This document shows positions 50,701 to 61,806 of a DNA stretch of 64,000 bases, piece after piece (position 1 is the first letter of the stretch; every line of letters begins with the position of its first letter). Position numbers and translations under genes: made by a program. The notes below the pieces were generated by a model. That model was not told the DNA's origin, ran no database searches, and was given only the letters and a program-made list of their open reading frames with translations. Source of the stretch: Tetradesmus obliquus (lineage: Eukaryota > Chlorophyta > Chlorophyceae > Sphaeropleales > Scenedesmaceae); the NCBI GenBank assembly GCA_030272155.1, contig CP126192.1:8218501-8282500 (forward strand), given 5' to 3'.

Positions 50701-52454
50701 TGCAGCAGGTGCGGCACGCGCATTGGTGCTACTTGAGAGGGCTGTTGAAATGGTTTCTATGCATTGCCTGCTGCATGTTTGGACTGGTACAGCGGTGTGA
50801 GGCACACCGCATGCTACGTGGAGCGGCTGCTGCTGCAGCAGGTGCGGCATGTGCAATGGTGCTGCTTGAGAGGGCTTCTGAAATGACGTCTATGCATTGC
50901 CTGCTGCATGACTGGATGAGGACTGGTACAGCGATGTGAGGCACACCGCATGCTACGTGGAGCGGCTGCTGCTGCAGCAGGTGCGATGCAGCCTGGTTGT
51001 TGTGTGCAGCATTGCTGCTGAACCGCTGCGGTGATCAAGTGGCATGCATTGGTTGGCACCTATCCTGCATGGACCACTGGCACACTGCTAGCGCTTTGCA
51101 ATGAGATAGTGCAGCAGCGCATCTGTTGCCGCCTCGTTGTATGTTTTACAGTGACCAGCAGCAGATGACATGGGAGCAACCGTTGTGTGCCTGCTTGCTG
51201 CGAATCATGCAGGTGAGGCAGCGGCTGAGTGATGAGCAGCGCAGGGCCAGTGAGGTGCAGGGCGTGACTAAACAAGCCTTAACAAGCCATCCTGTTGCTC
51301 TTCTTTCTGTGTTTGCAGGTGGGGCAGCGGCTGAGTGATGAGCAGCGCAGGGCCATCTACCCAGAGCTCCTGAAGCGCCTGGACGACAGCAGTAACAAGG
51401 TGTGCACCTTAGCGTCACAGCAGTGGCTTGGCCAGCGGTGGCTTGATTTACGTTGGCTTTGTTGCGCGCAGCTGCCCTGTGTTCTGCCTGTGGCTTTGCC
51501 TGTGCCATTGTCAACAATATGGCTGGTCCAGTAGCTGCAGGGTTGTGCCGGCAGCTTGTATTTGAATGACGCTGCGCTTATTGAAACGCCGGTCGCACAA
51601 ACTTTTTTGGATGCTGCTGCTGCTCCTGCTGCTGCTGTGGCTGCAGGTTCGCATTGCTGCGTGTGCGGCGCTGGTGGAGTTTGTGCGTGCCGCTGGCAGC
51701 AGCTACTGCGCGACCAACAGTGGCTACCTCGCTGCTGGAGTGGTGCTGCACATGGATGATGGGGACCAAGAAGTCGCCGAGGCAGCTTGTCAGGTGGGCA
51801 TTCTGCTGTAGCTCAGCAGGTTGTTGTGCGGATAGCGCTGGGCAGCGTGATTATGCAAAGTTGGTGCTTGCATGTTTGGTGGACATGGTGGGAGTTTGTT
51901 GCAGCTACTGTGCCACCAACAGTGGCTAGCTGGCTGCTGGCGTGGTGCTGCACATGGATGATGGGGACCAGGAGGTAGCAGAGGCCGCGTGCCAGGTGGG
52001 TTTGTGTGTATCAGCCAACTCGAGTGGCTGCTGTGCGAGTAGAGGTGTGCAGTGCTGCGGCACAGCCATGGCTGTGCTTGCATGTGTGGTGTGCAGAAGC
52101 AGTTGGTCGCATGTGGTGCGCCGCAGTCTGTGGCTGGATAGGCCGGCATCTGCAGGAACATATGCGCTGCTGGAGTGCAGGTCAGGGGGCTCCTGAGCAG
52201 CAGATAACTGAGAGGCAGCAGCGTTCCTGCACCGTGAGTAGGCCGAAGCAGCAGGCAGGCGGGTGCGTGTTGACTGTATATGTTTTTGTCATTTATCATG
52301 CCCCTGGTCCTTGCCGCCCTACCTGCAGGTCCTGGAGGCGCTGGCGACCACGCAGCCTGCCGTTGCTGCTGCTGAGGTGAAGAGGGTGCAGGGTCGCTTC
52401 CGGGCGTGCCACTACTGCGACAGAGTGCTGGCTGCAGCCCAAGCAACGCCCTGA
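44776..52454 (+). CDS. DNAAF5: Dynein axonemal assembly factor 5 (HEATR2)
   Basis: Ten exons join in phase to 995 aa: 44776-45201, 45564-45817, 46144-46303, 46525-47183, 48230-48983, 50055-50231, 50505-50708, 51319-51399, 51647-51793 and 52329-52454. After a basic N-terminus (MAAPPKKKSVDEILRELNAK) it is HEAT repeats almost throughout (LADPDRGVRKNAVAALHTKL; HQHSKVRLAILSGIQALVLS), interrupted near residues 370-420 by a Q/P-rich insert. The C-terminal part matches the animal HEATR2 order closely: LMPPLVWRAGK, AAVRFSAITALATFL, AIYPELLKRLDDSSNKVRIA, GVVLHMDDGDQEVAEAACQV and a final Cys/Tyr block CHYCDRVL. DNAAF5 acts in the cytoplasm with HSP90/R2TP-type factors in assembling axonemal dyneins before import into the cilium. 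Human HEATR2 is somewhat shorter (about 855 aa). The start is the first ATG of the open exon. Confidence 0.93.
45905..45985 (+). repeat. 3' half-exon copy of DNAAF5 exon 2
   Basis: It repeats EEVRLAGLQLLEALISKAA plus the donor GTGAGG, just downstream of exon 2 (ends 45817). Confidence 0.9.
47320..47995 (+). repeat. 3' half-exon array of DNAAF5 exon 4
   Basis: Three downstream copies, at about 47375-47460, 47640-47725 and 47905-47990, each hold the end of exon 4 (QLLPGILAGLKEWTSSLRSA, AAR plus GTGGGTGCTGCAGG) and about 180 bases of intron. The period is about 265. The first two units are almost identical, so this duplication is recent. Confidence 0.95.
49296..50054 (+). repeat. 5' half-exon array of DNAAF5 exon 6
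   Basis: Five copies precede exon 6 (starts 50055), beginning near 49302, 49413, 49572, 49733 and 49893. Each has acceptor GCAG or ACAG, then VLQPILADADRDASLRLSLL, then diverts to TGACTGGCTAAG (or a decayed form) where the real exon reads on as LLDSLMEQ. The last units are about 160-161 bp apart and nearly identical. Confidence 0.95.
50396..51997 (+). repeat. Half-exon copies around DNAAF5 exons 7, 8 and 9
   Basis: A 5' copy of exon 7 lies at 50396-50450 (AVAAVRFAAITALA). 3' copies of exon 7 lie at 50775-50840 and 50920-50985 (VRHTACYVERLLLQQ plus donor). A 5' copy of exon 8 lies at 51209-51262 (RQRLSDEQRRAS). A 3' copy of exon 9 lies at 51893-51997 (AGVVLHMDDGDQEVAEAACQ-like plus donor). 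Confidence 0.92.
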
Positions 52455-52534
52455 TGGGTGCTGGCGAATGGCTCTTTGGCTCTTTGGCAGCAGCTGCCAG
52501 CCGTGTGTTTTAGGTAACGTTTGGAGGGTGGTGG

Positions 52535-53175
52535 TGGTAGCGCCACTACTGCGACAGAGTGCTGGCGGCATGTGGCAAAGCAGAAGCAGCGCCCTGATGG
52601 CTGCTGGCGAATGCATTTTGGGAGCAGGTGCCAGCAGTGTATTTTGAAGCTGGTGGTCTTAGCACCACTGCTCCGACACAGTGCTGGCTGCAGCACAAGC
52701 AGCGCCCTGATGGCTTCTGGCCAAGGCTTTATTTGGCAGCAGATGCCAGCAGTGTGTTTGGAGGGTGGTGGTGGTAGCACCACTACTGCAACAGAGTGCT
52801 GGCTGCATGCGGCAAAGCAAAAACAGCGCCCTGATGGCTGCTGGCGAATGCTTTCTTGGGAGCAGGTTCCAGCAGTGCGTTTTAGGTGGTGGTGGTGGTG
52901 GTGGTGGTGGTAGTGCCAGTACTACGACTGGTGGTGGTGGTGGTAGCGCCACTACTGCGACAGAGTGCTGGCGGCATGCGGCGCAGCACAAGCAGCGGCC
53001 TGATGGCTGCTTGAAAATGTGTGTTCACAAAACATGTCACAATGGCATTCAGGCAGTGTGTTTTGAGGGTGGTGGTTCTGGTGGCGCAGTATGCTGTGGC
53101 AGCCTGCCGCACTCGGAGTGCTGGCGGCGTGCGGCGCAGCACAAGCAGCGGCCTCATGGATCTTGGACTGAGAAT
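52535..53175 (+). repeat. Array of last-exon/stop-codon copies in the DNAAF5 3' UTR
   Basis: Five copies of the end of the last exon follow the real stop (52452-52454), near 52540, 52665, 52780, 52945 and 53095. Each holds CACTACTGCGACAGAGTGCT, then a tract ending GCGCCCTGATGGCTGCTGG or a variant. (GGT)n runs of recent origin lie at 52886-52940. Confidence 0.9.
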
Positions 53176-53290
53176 GTGTTTTAGGCAACAGGTGCATTCA
53201 GAGAATGTGCTTTGCGGGTGGTAGTGTTGGTTGCGATGTACGCTGCGCTTGGGCAAGTCTCCTGGCCACCAGTGCAGATGCACCAACAGA

Positions 53291-53295
53291 TGTAA
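53291..53295 (+). terminator. Candidate green-algal poly(A) signal TGTAA for DNAAF5
   Basis: This is the first TGTAA I see beyond the last-exon array, about 840 bases after the stop codon. If it is used, the whole array would be transcribed as 3' UTR. Confidence 0.35.
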
Positions 53296-54078
53296 TGAGA
53301 GAGGTGGTTACATCTGGACCTGGGAAAGAAGTAACAATGCGTGTATACACTACGTAGTACGTGTTGATTTCGCACCATCTGCAGATGCTGCAGCCACACT
53401 GGCACCATGAACACACTGCAATATGGACAATCGTTCAAGACCAGGTGGAGACAACAGTAAGAACACTATTGATACTGCAGCACATAGATGATGCACAGGA
53501 TTCAAATGCATTTTCAAATCGATGACCAGAAGGCATCCCACATATCAACAACTTGATTACGATTAAATTGGGCCAATGCAAGGCCACACAAAAGAGCACA
53601 TAATCATGCTTGATGTTGTGACAAAACGCTGGTCAGTTGGCACCAGCAGCATTCATGGGCAGGGTCCAAATTCACATGGGCAGGGTCCTGCAGCTTGTAC
53701 GGCAATTACAGCAACACACTATGCATGATTGAGGATGAGCAGTGTGTGATATTGAAGTAGGCTGCCAGCACAAAGAGTGCATGTCTGTACTGTCCATAAC
53801 AACCAACAGAATAACCAACAGCCTGCAACCTCCAGATTGGCATGACCTGTGCGTCAGCAACAATAGCTTGTGAAGCACGACGTAGCCATGCAGGAAATTC
53901 GTACGATGAAAAACTTTTGAGACATGGACGGCAGCTCTCAACCAGTTGCAGGAAGCCAGCTGTTGCAGCGCTGCCTGAAGCATTTGGCAACTGAGCAGCA
54001 TAAACAAACAGCCAACACGTGCTGCCGCTGCTTCCTGCAACAATGCAGATATCCGTGTCGTGCTGCATAGGCTCTTGA

Positions 54079-54083
54079 TTACA
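54079..54083 (-). terminator. Candidate poly(A) signal TGTAA for the DHA1 gene
   Basis: TTACA on the plus strand is TGTAA on the minus strand, about 50 bases beyond the stop codon at 54132. Another lies at about 53705. Confidence 0.35.
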
Positions 54084-54131
54084 ACACAGCAAGATCACTG
54101 CTGCAACAAGCCATGTACAAGTTAATCAACT

Positions 54132-56701
54132 TCATACACTGTCAGCAGCTGCAGCAGCAGCACTGGCTTTCTGCCCCTTTGTACCGTCACAATCACGTGG
54201 CGGCTTCTCATCAGTTGCTGCAGCACCTACTGCTGCTGCTGCTGCTTCCTCATCTAGCTCGGCACTTTCCTGCAGCTGCTGCAGCTGCTTGACCATTCTG
54301 AAGCTGCTGCTGCTGAACTCCCGCAGCTGCTGCCAGTTGCTCACCCCACTGCAGGCACATATCTGGGCAGCCGCCGCCAGCGACACCGTCAGATTCAGCG
54401 CAGCTAGGATACTAAACATCCATCCAGAACCCAACGCCTGCACTGCCACAGCTCCAAACATAGTCAGCACGCCAGATGCCACGCACATCACCGAATGAAT
54501 GCCAGCTGCTGCTGCTGCAGCTGCTTGAGGACGGTAGTTTGTGACATAACTGAAGATTCCCGGCAGGTACACGTTGTTAGATACACCTATCAGGAACATC
54601 CCTACAAGCGGCAATGCCACATGCAGCTTGTACTGCGCTGTCCAGCCATACAACAGTAGCCCAATCGGCTTCAACACCAGATTCAGCGCATTGTTGTACA
54701 TCAACCGCTGCAGTGGGTGTGCATTCCGGCCATGTACAGCTGCACTGAAGTCCGCAATGCGCCCGCCGATCGGGGCAGCGATTATGCCTGCTGCACTGGC
54801 ACTGAGGCATGCCAGGCCAATGGTACCAGGTGACATGCCGTGGCCTGTGGGGCCGTACGGCGGCTGTGCCAGCAGCACTGGCAGCTGAGTCACGCTGCAG
54901 AACATGCTGCCAAAAGTAACCAGCGTGACAGTAGCATGCAGGATGACGTACCTGCAGCAGGTTGGGGGCAAAAAAGGGAGCAGGCCGCAATGTGGAGAGC
55001 AGTAGCAGCAGGAGCAGCAGCAGCAGCAGCGGCGGCGGCATCAGCATCAGCGAGGGCAGCAGGTTGTGATATGTTGGTGTTTGACTACGTGCCTGGTGAC
55101 ATGCCGTGGCCTGTGGGGCCCGAAGGTGGCTGCGCCAGCAGCACTGGCAGCTGGGTCACGCTGCAGAACATGCTGCCAAAAGTGACAAGTGTGACAGTGG
55201 CGTGCAGGATGACGTACCTGCAGCAGGAAGGAAAGGAAGGAAAAAGAGAGTAAGAGTGCAAGAATAGCAGCAGGTTCGAAGGAGTGCGGGAGCAATGCTG
55301 CAGATGTGCCTGAAACAACTGCAGCATCAGCGGCAAAATGATGAATTGAAGATAACATCATGCTGGCTTCTGCACAGCACATGCTCCTTTGCTGTGCAGC
55401 TAACTTTGTTGCCAGCAAGCAGCATCATAACTGCAAACACACAGCAACTAAGCCCTTAAGTTGCTGCTGTATCCTGCAATGCGCTCACTTGTCCAGCAGT
55501 ATCTGGTAGGGGTACACGTATGCAGACACTGGCACCGCTAGCTGCAGTTATTGCAAGCAAACCAACAAACAGACATACACAGGCCACATAGCAATCCTGT
55601 GCGGCGGACATGCTCTCACTTGTCTAACAGTATCTGGTAGGGGTACCAAGGTGCCTGGAAGCGCGGAGGCCTCGCACAAATGGCAGCAGCCTCTTTCAAG
55701 CCCTCTGCAGCAGCTGGGTCCTGCCGCTGCAGGCGAGCCAAGTTCCAGTAGTGGTGCGTCTCTGGCACACCAAGCAGGATCAGCGGCAAGATGACGCCAC
55801 CTGTGGTAAGAGGAAAAGGAAGACCAATATGAGCATGAACCGCGTGAATCCTCGTGCATGTGACGTAGGGCAGCTGACGGGGGGGGGGGGGGGGGGCCTG
55901 GTGTAGCAGAGTGACATGGGTGACAGGAGTGACAGAGTGACAAGAGTAAAAGAGTGACAAAAATGACAGCTGCAAGGTCCCCCACCTGCCATGACCACCA
56001 CAGCCAGGAAGGTTGACCGCCAGCCAAACGCCTGCAGCATTAATGATGTCAGCAGCAGGTGTATTGTCAGTGGGACGGCGCGTGCGCCCAAACAAGTGGC
56101 TAGGCCTCACAGGCTGAAAAAGTGTCTCAGAATGCTTGACAATCCGCTCCTCATGCAGGGAAGAGCAGGTCACAATGCAGCCGCCGCTCAACCCTGACGA
56201 CGGCCAAGTTGCACAACACCACAAGCTAGTGCACTGTCTCTGCCTTGGTGCAGTGCTCTCATACCTGAGCCAGCCCTCCTCCAAGCACAGGACCCAGCAG
56301 CGGGCCAATCAGCTGCCAAGTCAGCATCACGATTGCAGCAGCATCACGCGCAGACACACAGCGCGCGGGTCAGGTTCAGGTTCAAATAGTCGCCAGCTGA
56401 ACATGTAGATTTGCAAAAAGCTGGCCACGCATATGCAAATGAATGCGAGTGCTACGTGAAGCCCACGAAAGTGCTGCAGCAGTGAGGCACGACTTGGACG
56501 TTTGAATACGCCCCTCCAAGCAGAAGATAAAGCCGCCTTGAGCAGCACAACTGCACGGCGCCAACCGTCAAACAATGCAGCCAGCCAGCTCACCAGGGGA
56601 ATGGTGCTGATGCCGAGTGCTGTGCCGCGCAGGTGTGGCGGCCAAGTATCAGCCAGCACACCATTGGCAGTGCTGCCGTAAGCCGCAACTGCAGCAGACA
56701 C

Positions 56702-56736
<35 letters not shown>

Positions 56737-57974
56737 TCAGATCAGTCCCAGACATTGCAGCTATACTTCTTTCCACCACCGGCATGCCTGCGCAAGCGGG
56801 ACATTGATCCAGGCAGCGGCGCAGCTATGCGTGCAGCTGACAACATTGCAGAGCAGCTGCCAGCACATGACATACTGATGATGATACAACTCGGTGTACA
56901 GCCGGCTCACCTGCTGCTCCCTGCAGGCCCCTGAACAGTATCAGCAGCCCAATCGTCTTTGCAAAGTAGCAGGCCAGCGTAAAGGCCACCGCCAGCAGTG
57001 TGCTGATCAGCAGGATGGGCCTCCTGCCGTAGCGGTCACTTGCAGGGCCCCAAAACAGCGCACACACGCCTGCACACACCATACACACCAGGCAAGAGCG
57101 TGACGTATTGGTATCATGTACCACTGACATTCAAAAGTGAGTGGTTTGTGTGTGATGTCAGTCCCGTGCAGTGCTGGCGGCTGCTGCTGCTGCTGCTGCT
57201 GCTGTAGATTCTGGTTGCACACTGCAGCTGCTTCAGACCACGCCAGAGAGGCTGAGAGTATCATGCGGCAAAGCAACTGCCGCTGCTGCCCCCTAGGCAA
57301 ACTTGTGCCCAATGAAGCACACCCACCTACAACCAGCATGTAGATTGCAACCTGCATGCGCAACACACAGCACGATCAGAAAAGGGGGATTAAGTTGTGT
57401 AAAGCCAAAAGAGGGCTAAGCACGCAGTCTGCCACTTTGAACTGCAAGAGGCGTTGCCATATGTAATCAGCAACTTGGAGGGCATTTGACAACCAGCAGC
57501 AACTGTGGGCTGACTTGTGGGAATACGAAGTGCTGCACCGCTGCCACGCACCGTTGCTGCAGCAAGTGCTTGTGAAGTGTACAATTCTTGGCGTACTGTG
57601 TACAGCGAAGGAATGTAAATCGTGTCTGCAAGCGGCGCCAGCGCAGCTGCTGAAGCACACACTGCCAGCATCAAGTACCGCCGCCGCTTGCTGAACAGGT
57701 CATAGATTGAGCTGCTGCCAGCAGCACTGGCACCTGTGGCTGGCGTGCTGCTGCCATCACTGCTGCTGCCATTGCCGCTGGACCTGTTCTGCTTGCAGGA
57801 TGGCTGCTTGCCATCTGTGCAGCTGACACATGCTGTTGGTGTTGCAGCAGCAAGGTCGCCAGCAAGGTGTTTGGTTTGGCTTCGGCTGGCAGCAGCAGCT
57901 GCACAAGGGCAGCAGGATCTGCTATTGTCAGCAGCTGCAAGGAGGCAGCAGTTGCACAGCGCTGTGCCATCAGG

Positions 57975-58025
<51 letters not shown>

Positions 58026-58184
58026 GTCTTGCTGCTGCTGCTGCTGCTGCTGCTGCTGATGGAACGGCTGTAGCGTGGCCTGACAGCCAGGCCTGCAGGC
58101 ACGGGTGGAATGCAACAGCTCAGTGGCGGTTTTATTGCGGTGCAGAGCTTTCAGGCCATCAAGCATCCTCATTGTGTTATACAT
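54132..58184 (-). CDS. MFS transporter, DHA1 (drug:H+ antiporter-1) type
   Basis: Eight exons join in phase to 668 aa: 58184-57552, 57351-57327, 57069-56911, 56688-56594, 56312-56265, 56031-55986, 55800-55620 and 54951-54132. The first roughly 150 residues are a low-complexity cytosolic tail with long polyQ. TM1 follows SIYDLFSKRRRYLMLAVCAS with ALAPLADTIYIPSL. Motif A is FWGPASDRYGRRPILL after TM2, TM4 carries LLILFRGLQGAA, and TM5 holds the glycine-rich motif C-like LIGPLLGPVLGGGLAQAFGW. The second half has FGSMFCSVTQLPVLL and LACLSASAAGIIAAPIGGRI. These are DHA1/Qdr-Dtr-like signatures of proton-driven multidrug or polyamine exporters; the substrate is unknown. The C-tail is Ala- and Ser-rich. 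Exon 2 is only 25 bases. Confidence 0.9.
55085..55522 (-). repeat. Half-exon copies between DHA1 exons 7 and 8
   Basis: 55085-55220 is a long, little-diverged copy of the 5' end of exon 8 (acceptor plus YVILHATVTLVTFGSMFCSV and on to GMSPGT). 55478-55522 copies the 3' end of exon 7 (YPYQILLDK plus donor). The order along the transcript is exon 7, 3' copy, 5' copy, exon 8. Confidence 0.93.
55879..55896 (+). repeat. Homopolymer run of 18 G
   Basis: It lies in the intron between DHA1 exons 6 and 7. In the transcript sense it is an 18-base C run, which may help as a pyrimidine tract; the plus strand could form a quadruplex. Confidence 0.9.
57970..58062. repeat. CTG/CAG tract encoding polyQ
   Basis: Two CTG blocks on the plus strand encode Gln runs interrupted by DK in the cytosolic N-tail of the DHA1 transporter. 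Reading is in frame in exon 1. Confidence 0.9.
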
Positions 58185-59292
58185 GTAAATGCTTGTGTGC
58201 TGTCAGCGCTGCATACACAGGTTGCAGGTGGGACACTGCTGTGTATCTTGCAGATTACACTGGCCACAGCTGTTCACGCACCCGTGCAATAAAGAAACGA
58301 AGCAACTAATGAACATTGATGTATTGAGAACTTGTTTTAAACGGAGGCGACCTCACCTGTTGTCTGCTGCATCACGGAAAGCCGCGTGACCAGCAAGCGA
58401 CGTCCATGCTGATGCGTTGTCCATACAACGCGCAGCGTCAGACCATAAAGTTTTCAAGCTGATCGATACAACTTCGACAAGCTTTGGTTGCTATCCGTAA
58501 GTTTTGTAGGGCTGCAGAGCCGACGATACAGGCCTAAACTTTACGACGGGAACCTTCAGCTGCTCACTGCCTTGAGATGGTGAACGCCTTGATCAAATGA
58601 TTCAGCATGCATACTATTGCCATAGCTGTGGTCGCAGCAAAGAACGATAGCTCTGAAAATTCCGGACAAGTTCACGATGTTGCTCCGCGGACTACTTTCT
58701 GATGTTCTTAATACTCTAAAGGGTGTGAAGATAAGTGATGAGCAGCCTATCCTTGCAACCACATCCTGTCAGGCACGGGCATGTGCGTAACCGTCACAAG
58801 TTACACACAGCCCTCCTTAGGGAAGCACGTACAGCCCTTGTGTTAGTTCGCAACTGAATGTATATTGAATTTCGACTACACAACTATTTAGCATTAAAGT
58901 GTCAAAGGATATGCCGTGTCACATGCAGCGACAAGGCGCACGGGATGACATTGCTGCAGTGCAGCACTTGGCAATGTCGGAGCTGCACTATCTCGCCTAC
59001 ACTTGATTGGGACACCCGAGTAACAGGATGTGTGCTGTTGAAGTGAGATTTACAGCTTACTGCATCTGCACGGTGGCGTATGCACAGCACTATCCATCGG
59101 TGCGGTACTGATGAGCAGTACACTGTGGGCGGCCCACACAACGATTAACCATCACCAACAACACCAATGTCGTCCTCATGTCACATCCAATCCATAAAAC
59201 ATTATTAATAAGGGTTATCCGGCACTCCAGCTCACCATTCATTAATCCGCGTCCCAATTGAACAACGATGCCTCAAGTCACACTGCCAGCTG

Positions 59293-59338
59293 ATAGCTGT
59301 ACAGCTATATATACCGTTATATGACACATGTGTCATAT
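59293..59338. promoter_or_regulatory. Two adjacent perfect palindromes
   Basis: ATAGCTGTACAGCTAT (59293-59308) is followed after ten bases by ATATGACACATGTGTCATAT (59319-59338). They lie in AT-rich spacer 1.1 kb upstream of the DHA1 start. Function is unknown. Confidence 0.4.
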
Positions 59339-60141
59339 GACGGTACAACGCTGCCCTAGACTGCAAACAACCAAGTTAATTGCATAGCTGCGCACTTTTT
59401 TGTGCCGCACACATGCAATGCACACAGCTGAGCAGACACGCTGTGAGGGGACCTGCAATCATCAAAGGCGTACTATCACACAAACTCAAGTTTCCTACAA
59501 ACCACAACTTGCAGCCAAAAGAACTACATGCTGACCAGCTCTGTGCGGTGCTTGGTGACCTGCTTGGCTGCGCATGTGCTGCTTCAACCAGGCAGCACCA
59601 CAGCAGCAGCTTGTGCAACCGCAAACAAACCACCAACCTGCCTCAGCCCTGTGGCAAAGCAACAGCAGCAGAAATCCGCACATTCCTTACCTTGCCCCTA
59701 GGCCTGGTCTGAGCCAGACATCCACAGCAACATGACCAGCAGGAGACGCGGCAAGCACTACTGCCGTGGCGGCACTGTGGCCAGGCTTTGCAGGCTGCTG
59801 TGTTGGTTAGTAAACCTTGGCAGGCATGCAGACACACACTCTGCCATTGAGACAGAGCTAGTGGCTCTGCAGCTGCTGAGGGCTGCATGCAGAAGCTGTG
59901 CAATGCGTTAGACAGCTAATAGCAAAGACTGATGTACACAGCTCAATGAGGGGTGATATTTGGTGGCATGCATATGACACAGCCTCAGAAAGTGCGACGC
60001 GGTCACAGGAATCCAATCATGCCACTGAGATTCACAACCCCAGTCAGTGTAAGCGCCGTATTTCTCATGAGGTCCGTGCTTATGGGCATTAACATGTGTC
60101 CAATGCAATTAGTGTCTTCGTGTGTACAGCTATATGCGCTC

Positions 60142-60512
60142 GAAGCCCTGATGGCCGGGGTGACAACAGTAATCCAAGAAAAACGCCTGGCCCTTGCATA
60201 TGCAGCACACAAAGATCTTAGGCGTAGCAAGCAACAGCAAGAGTGCTCCGCAGAAATCAGTGCATGCGCAGGCGCGGCTGCATGCCAGTAATGCAGCGGC
60301 ATGCATGCAATGCAGTTCATAACACAACTTTCAAAGCCCTGATGGCCGGAGTAACGACCCTAATCCAACAAAGAGGTCTACACCATGCAGATGCAGTGTG
60401 CGAAGACTTCTGTCGCAGCAAGCAACAGCAAAGTGCTCTACAGAAGAACAGTGCATGCCTGGCCAGCATAGCAGTGATGCAGCTTCAAGCAACGCAGTGC
60501 AGGTTCAAGAAC
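60142..60512. repeat. Two-copy tandem repeat of about 190 bp
   Basis: Units beginning near 60142 and 60333 (AAGCCCTGATGGCCGGRGTR) share GCAAGCAACAGCAA and CAGTGCATGC words at matching offsets. A third, decayed unit may lie at about 60985-61150. Confidence 0.75.
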
Positions 60513-61479
60513 AACCCTAGGCATGTCCGTGTCTCAAATGCGTGATGTTGATGCGTGATGTTGATGGCAAGGTCGGCAGTTCCCGTTTTGAACAGCCAAC
60601 CATGGTGTCTTCTTTTGTCCTGCTGCTGCTGCTGCTGCATACAGCGCAGTAACAGAGCAGCGCCTTGACAGCCACAACGGCACAACTTTGCAACAACAAC
60701 AACAACAACCAATCACGTTGATCAGCGTCAATTTCAGGTCAGGTGTCCCCAGACCACAACATAACAACTCTATATGCCATGCACTGCTGTGGCGCTGGCA
60801 GCCGCCTAGAAGCGTCATTGCCACCACACTCGAAGTCCCATGCCGGCGCAGTCAACGTCATCTCTAGTTGAGCCAGTGATGCCATGGATGCTTGCAACTC
60901 CTTCAATCAAAAGTAACGTGTTCACCACACGATGCATGCACAAGTGCACAATCTCACCCGTCTTCTTCATGTGTGCATTCTTGGGAGCTGAAAGCCTAGA
61001 TGGCCAGCTCCATACTAGCAATCGATGCAAACGGCCATGCATGTGCAGGACACATGGACCCAAGCTCCAGCAAGTAGGTAGTGCTCTACAGCAGAAAGGT
61101 GCATGTCCAGCCTGCATGGCAGTGATGCAGCAGCATGCATGCAACGCAGGAACAAAAACAGCCTCAAGGTGGTCACAACTCAAGCGTACGATTGCAGTGC
61201 CAGGCCGGCAAGAAGGGTTCTACACAGTCCCACGCACCGAAGCAGATGTTGCATTGGCAAAACCACACAGCTACAACTGCGAATGCCACAACTTTGCACC
61301 AGAAACAATCACAACATCTAACAGCCTCAAATGATTCCAGTGTCCCCAGAACACAACATAATTGCAGGCCACGCACTGCTGTACCACCGGCAGCCACCTT
61401 GAAGCATCAGCGCAATCGTACTCACAGGCAATTGTAGTCAATCAACCATGCTGACCAAGCCTCCGCACAGCCTCAAAAC

Positions 61480-61615
61480 ACACCGCCAGGCACTTGCGAG
61501 ATGAACTTCACAGCTGACTGCATTCAGCCGCCTGGGCCCAGCCCGCCTTGTGACAACAGCGGGTCCATGTCAGCCATGTCAGCGTGGCCCCACACCTCTA
61601 GGTATGCGGTGCAAA
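61480..61615 (-). repeat. 3' half-exon copy of the lectin-domain gene
   Basis: It copies 61737-61866: YLEVWGHADMADMDPxLSQ, the exon end and about 70 bases of intron. At the junction the copy reads CAAG|GCGGGC where the parent reads CAAG|GTAGGC. Confidence 0.9.
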
Positions 61616-61806
61616 TTCCAAACAGAGGCAAGCTGTTGCTGCACCTCCCAACATCATGTGTCGCTGGCAGCCACCCCTTGATCAGCATCAGCAGTTCCTT
61701 GCAGTTTCGATGCTTGCCAAGCCAGTGTCACCTCAAAACACGCCGCCAGGCACTTGCGAGATGAGCTTCACAGCCGACCGCATCCAGCCGCCTGGGCCCA
61801 GCCTAC

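Larger units (their letters stand above)
52455..54131. other. Convergent 3' region between DNAAF5 and the DHA1 transporter
   Basis: The two genes end tail to tail. Apart from the last-exon array, 53180-54131 shows no coding signal. It is AT-richer than the genes and holds likely poly(A) signals for both. Confidence 0.6.
58185..61806. other. Spacer upstream of the DHA1 gene and downstream of the lectin gene
   Basis: It holds the DHA1 promoter. The block 58300-59400 is AT-richer, with palindromes at 59293-59338. It also holds tandem repeats (60142-60512) and a half-exon copy (61480-61615). Further 3' exons of the lectin-domain gene may lie here but I cannot place them. Confidence 0.5.

Noticed and set aside
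44776-52454. MMS19 or a generic HEAT protein
   Set aside because: I first considered MMS19 because of the HEAT repeats. The C-terminal order YPELLKRLDD, then LHMDDGDQ, then CHYCDRVL fits HEATR2/DNAAF5 and not MMS19.
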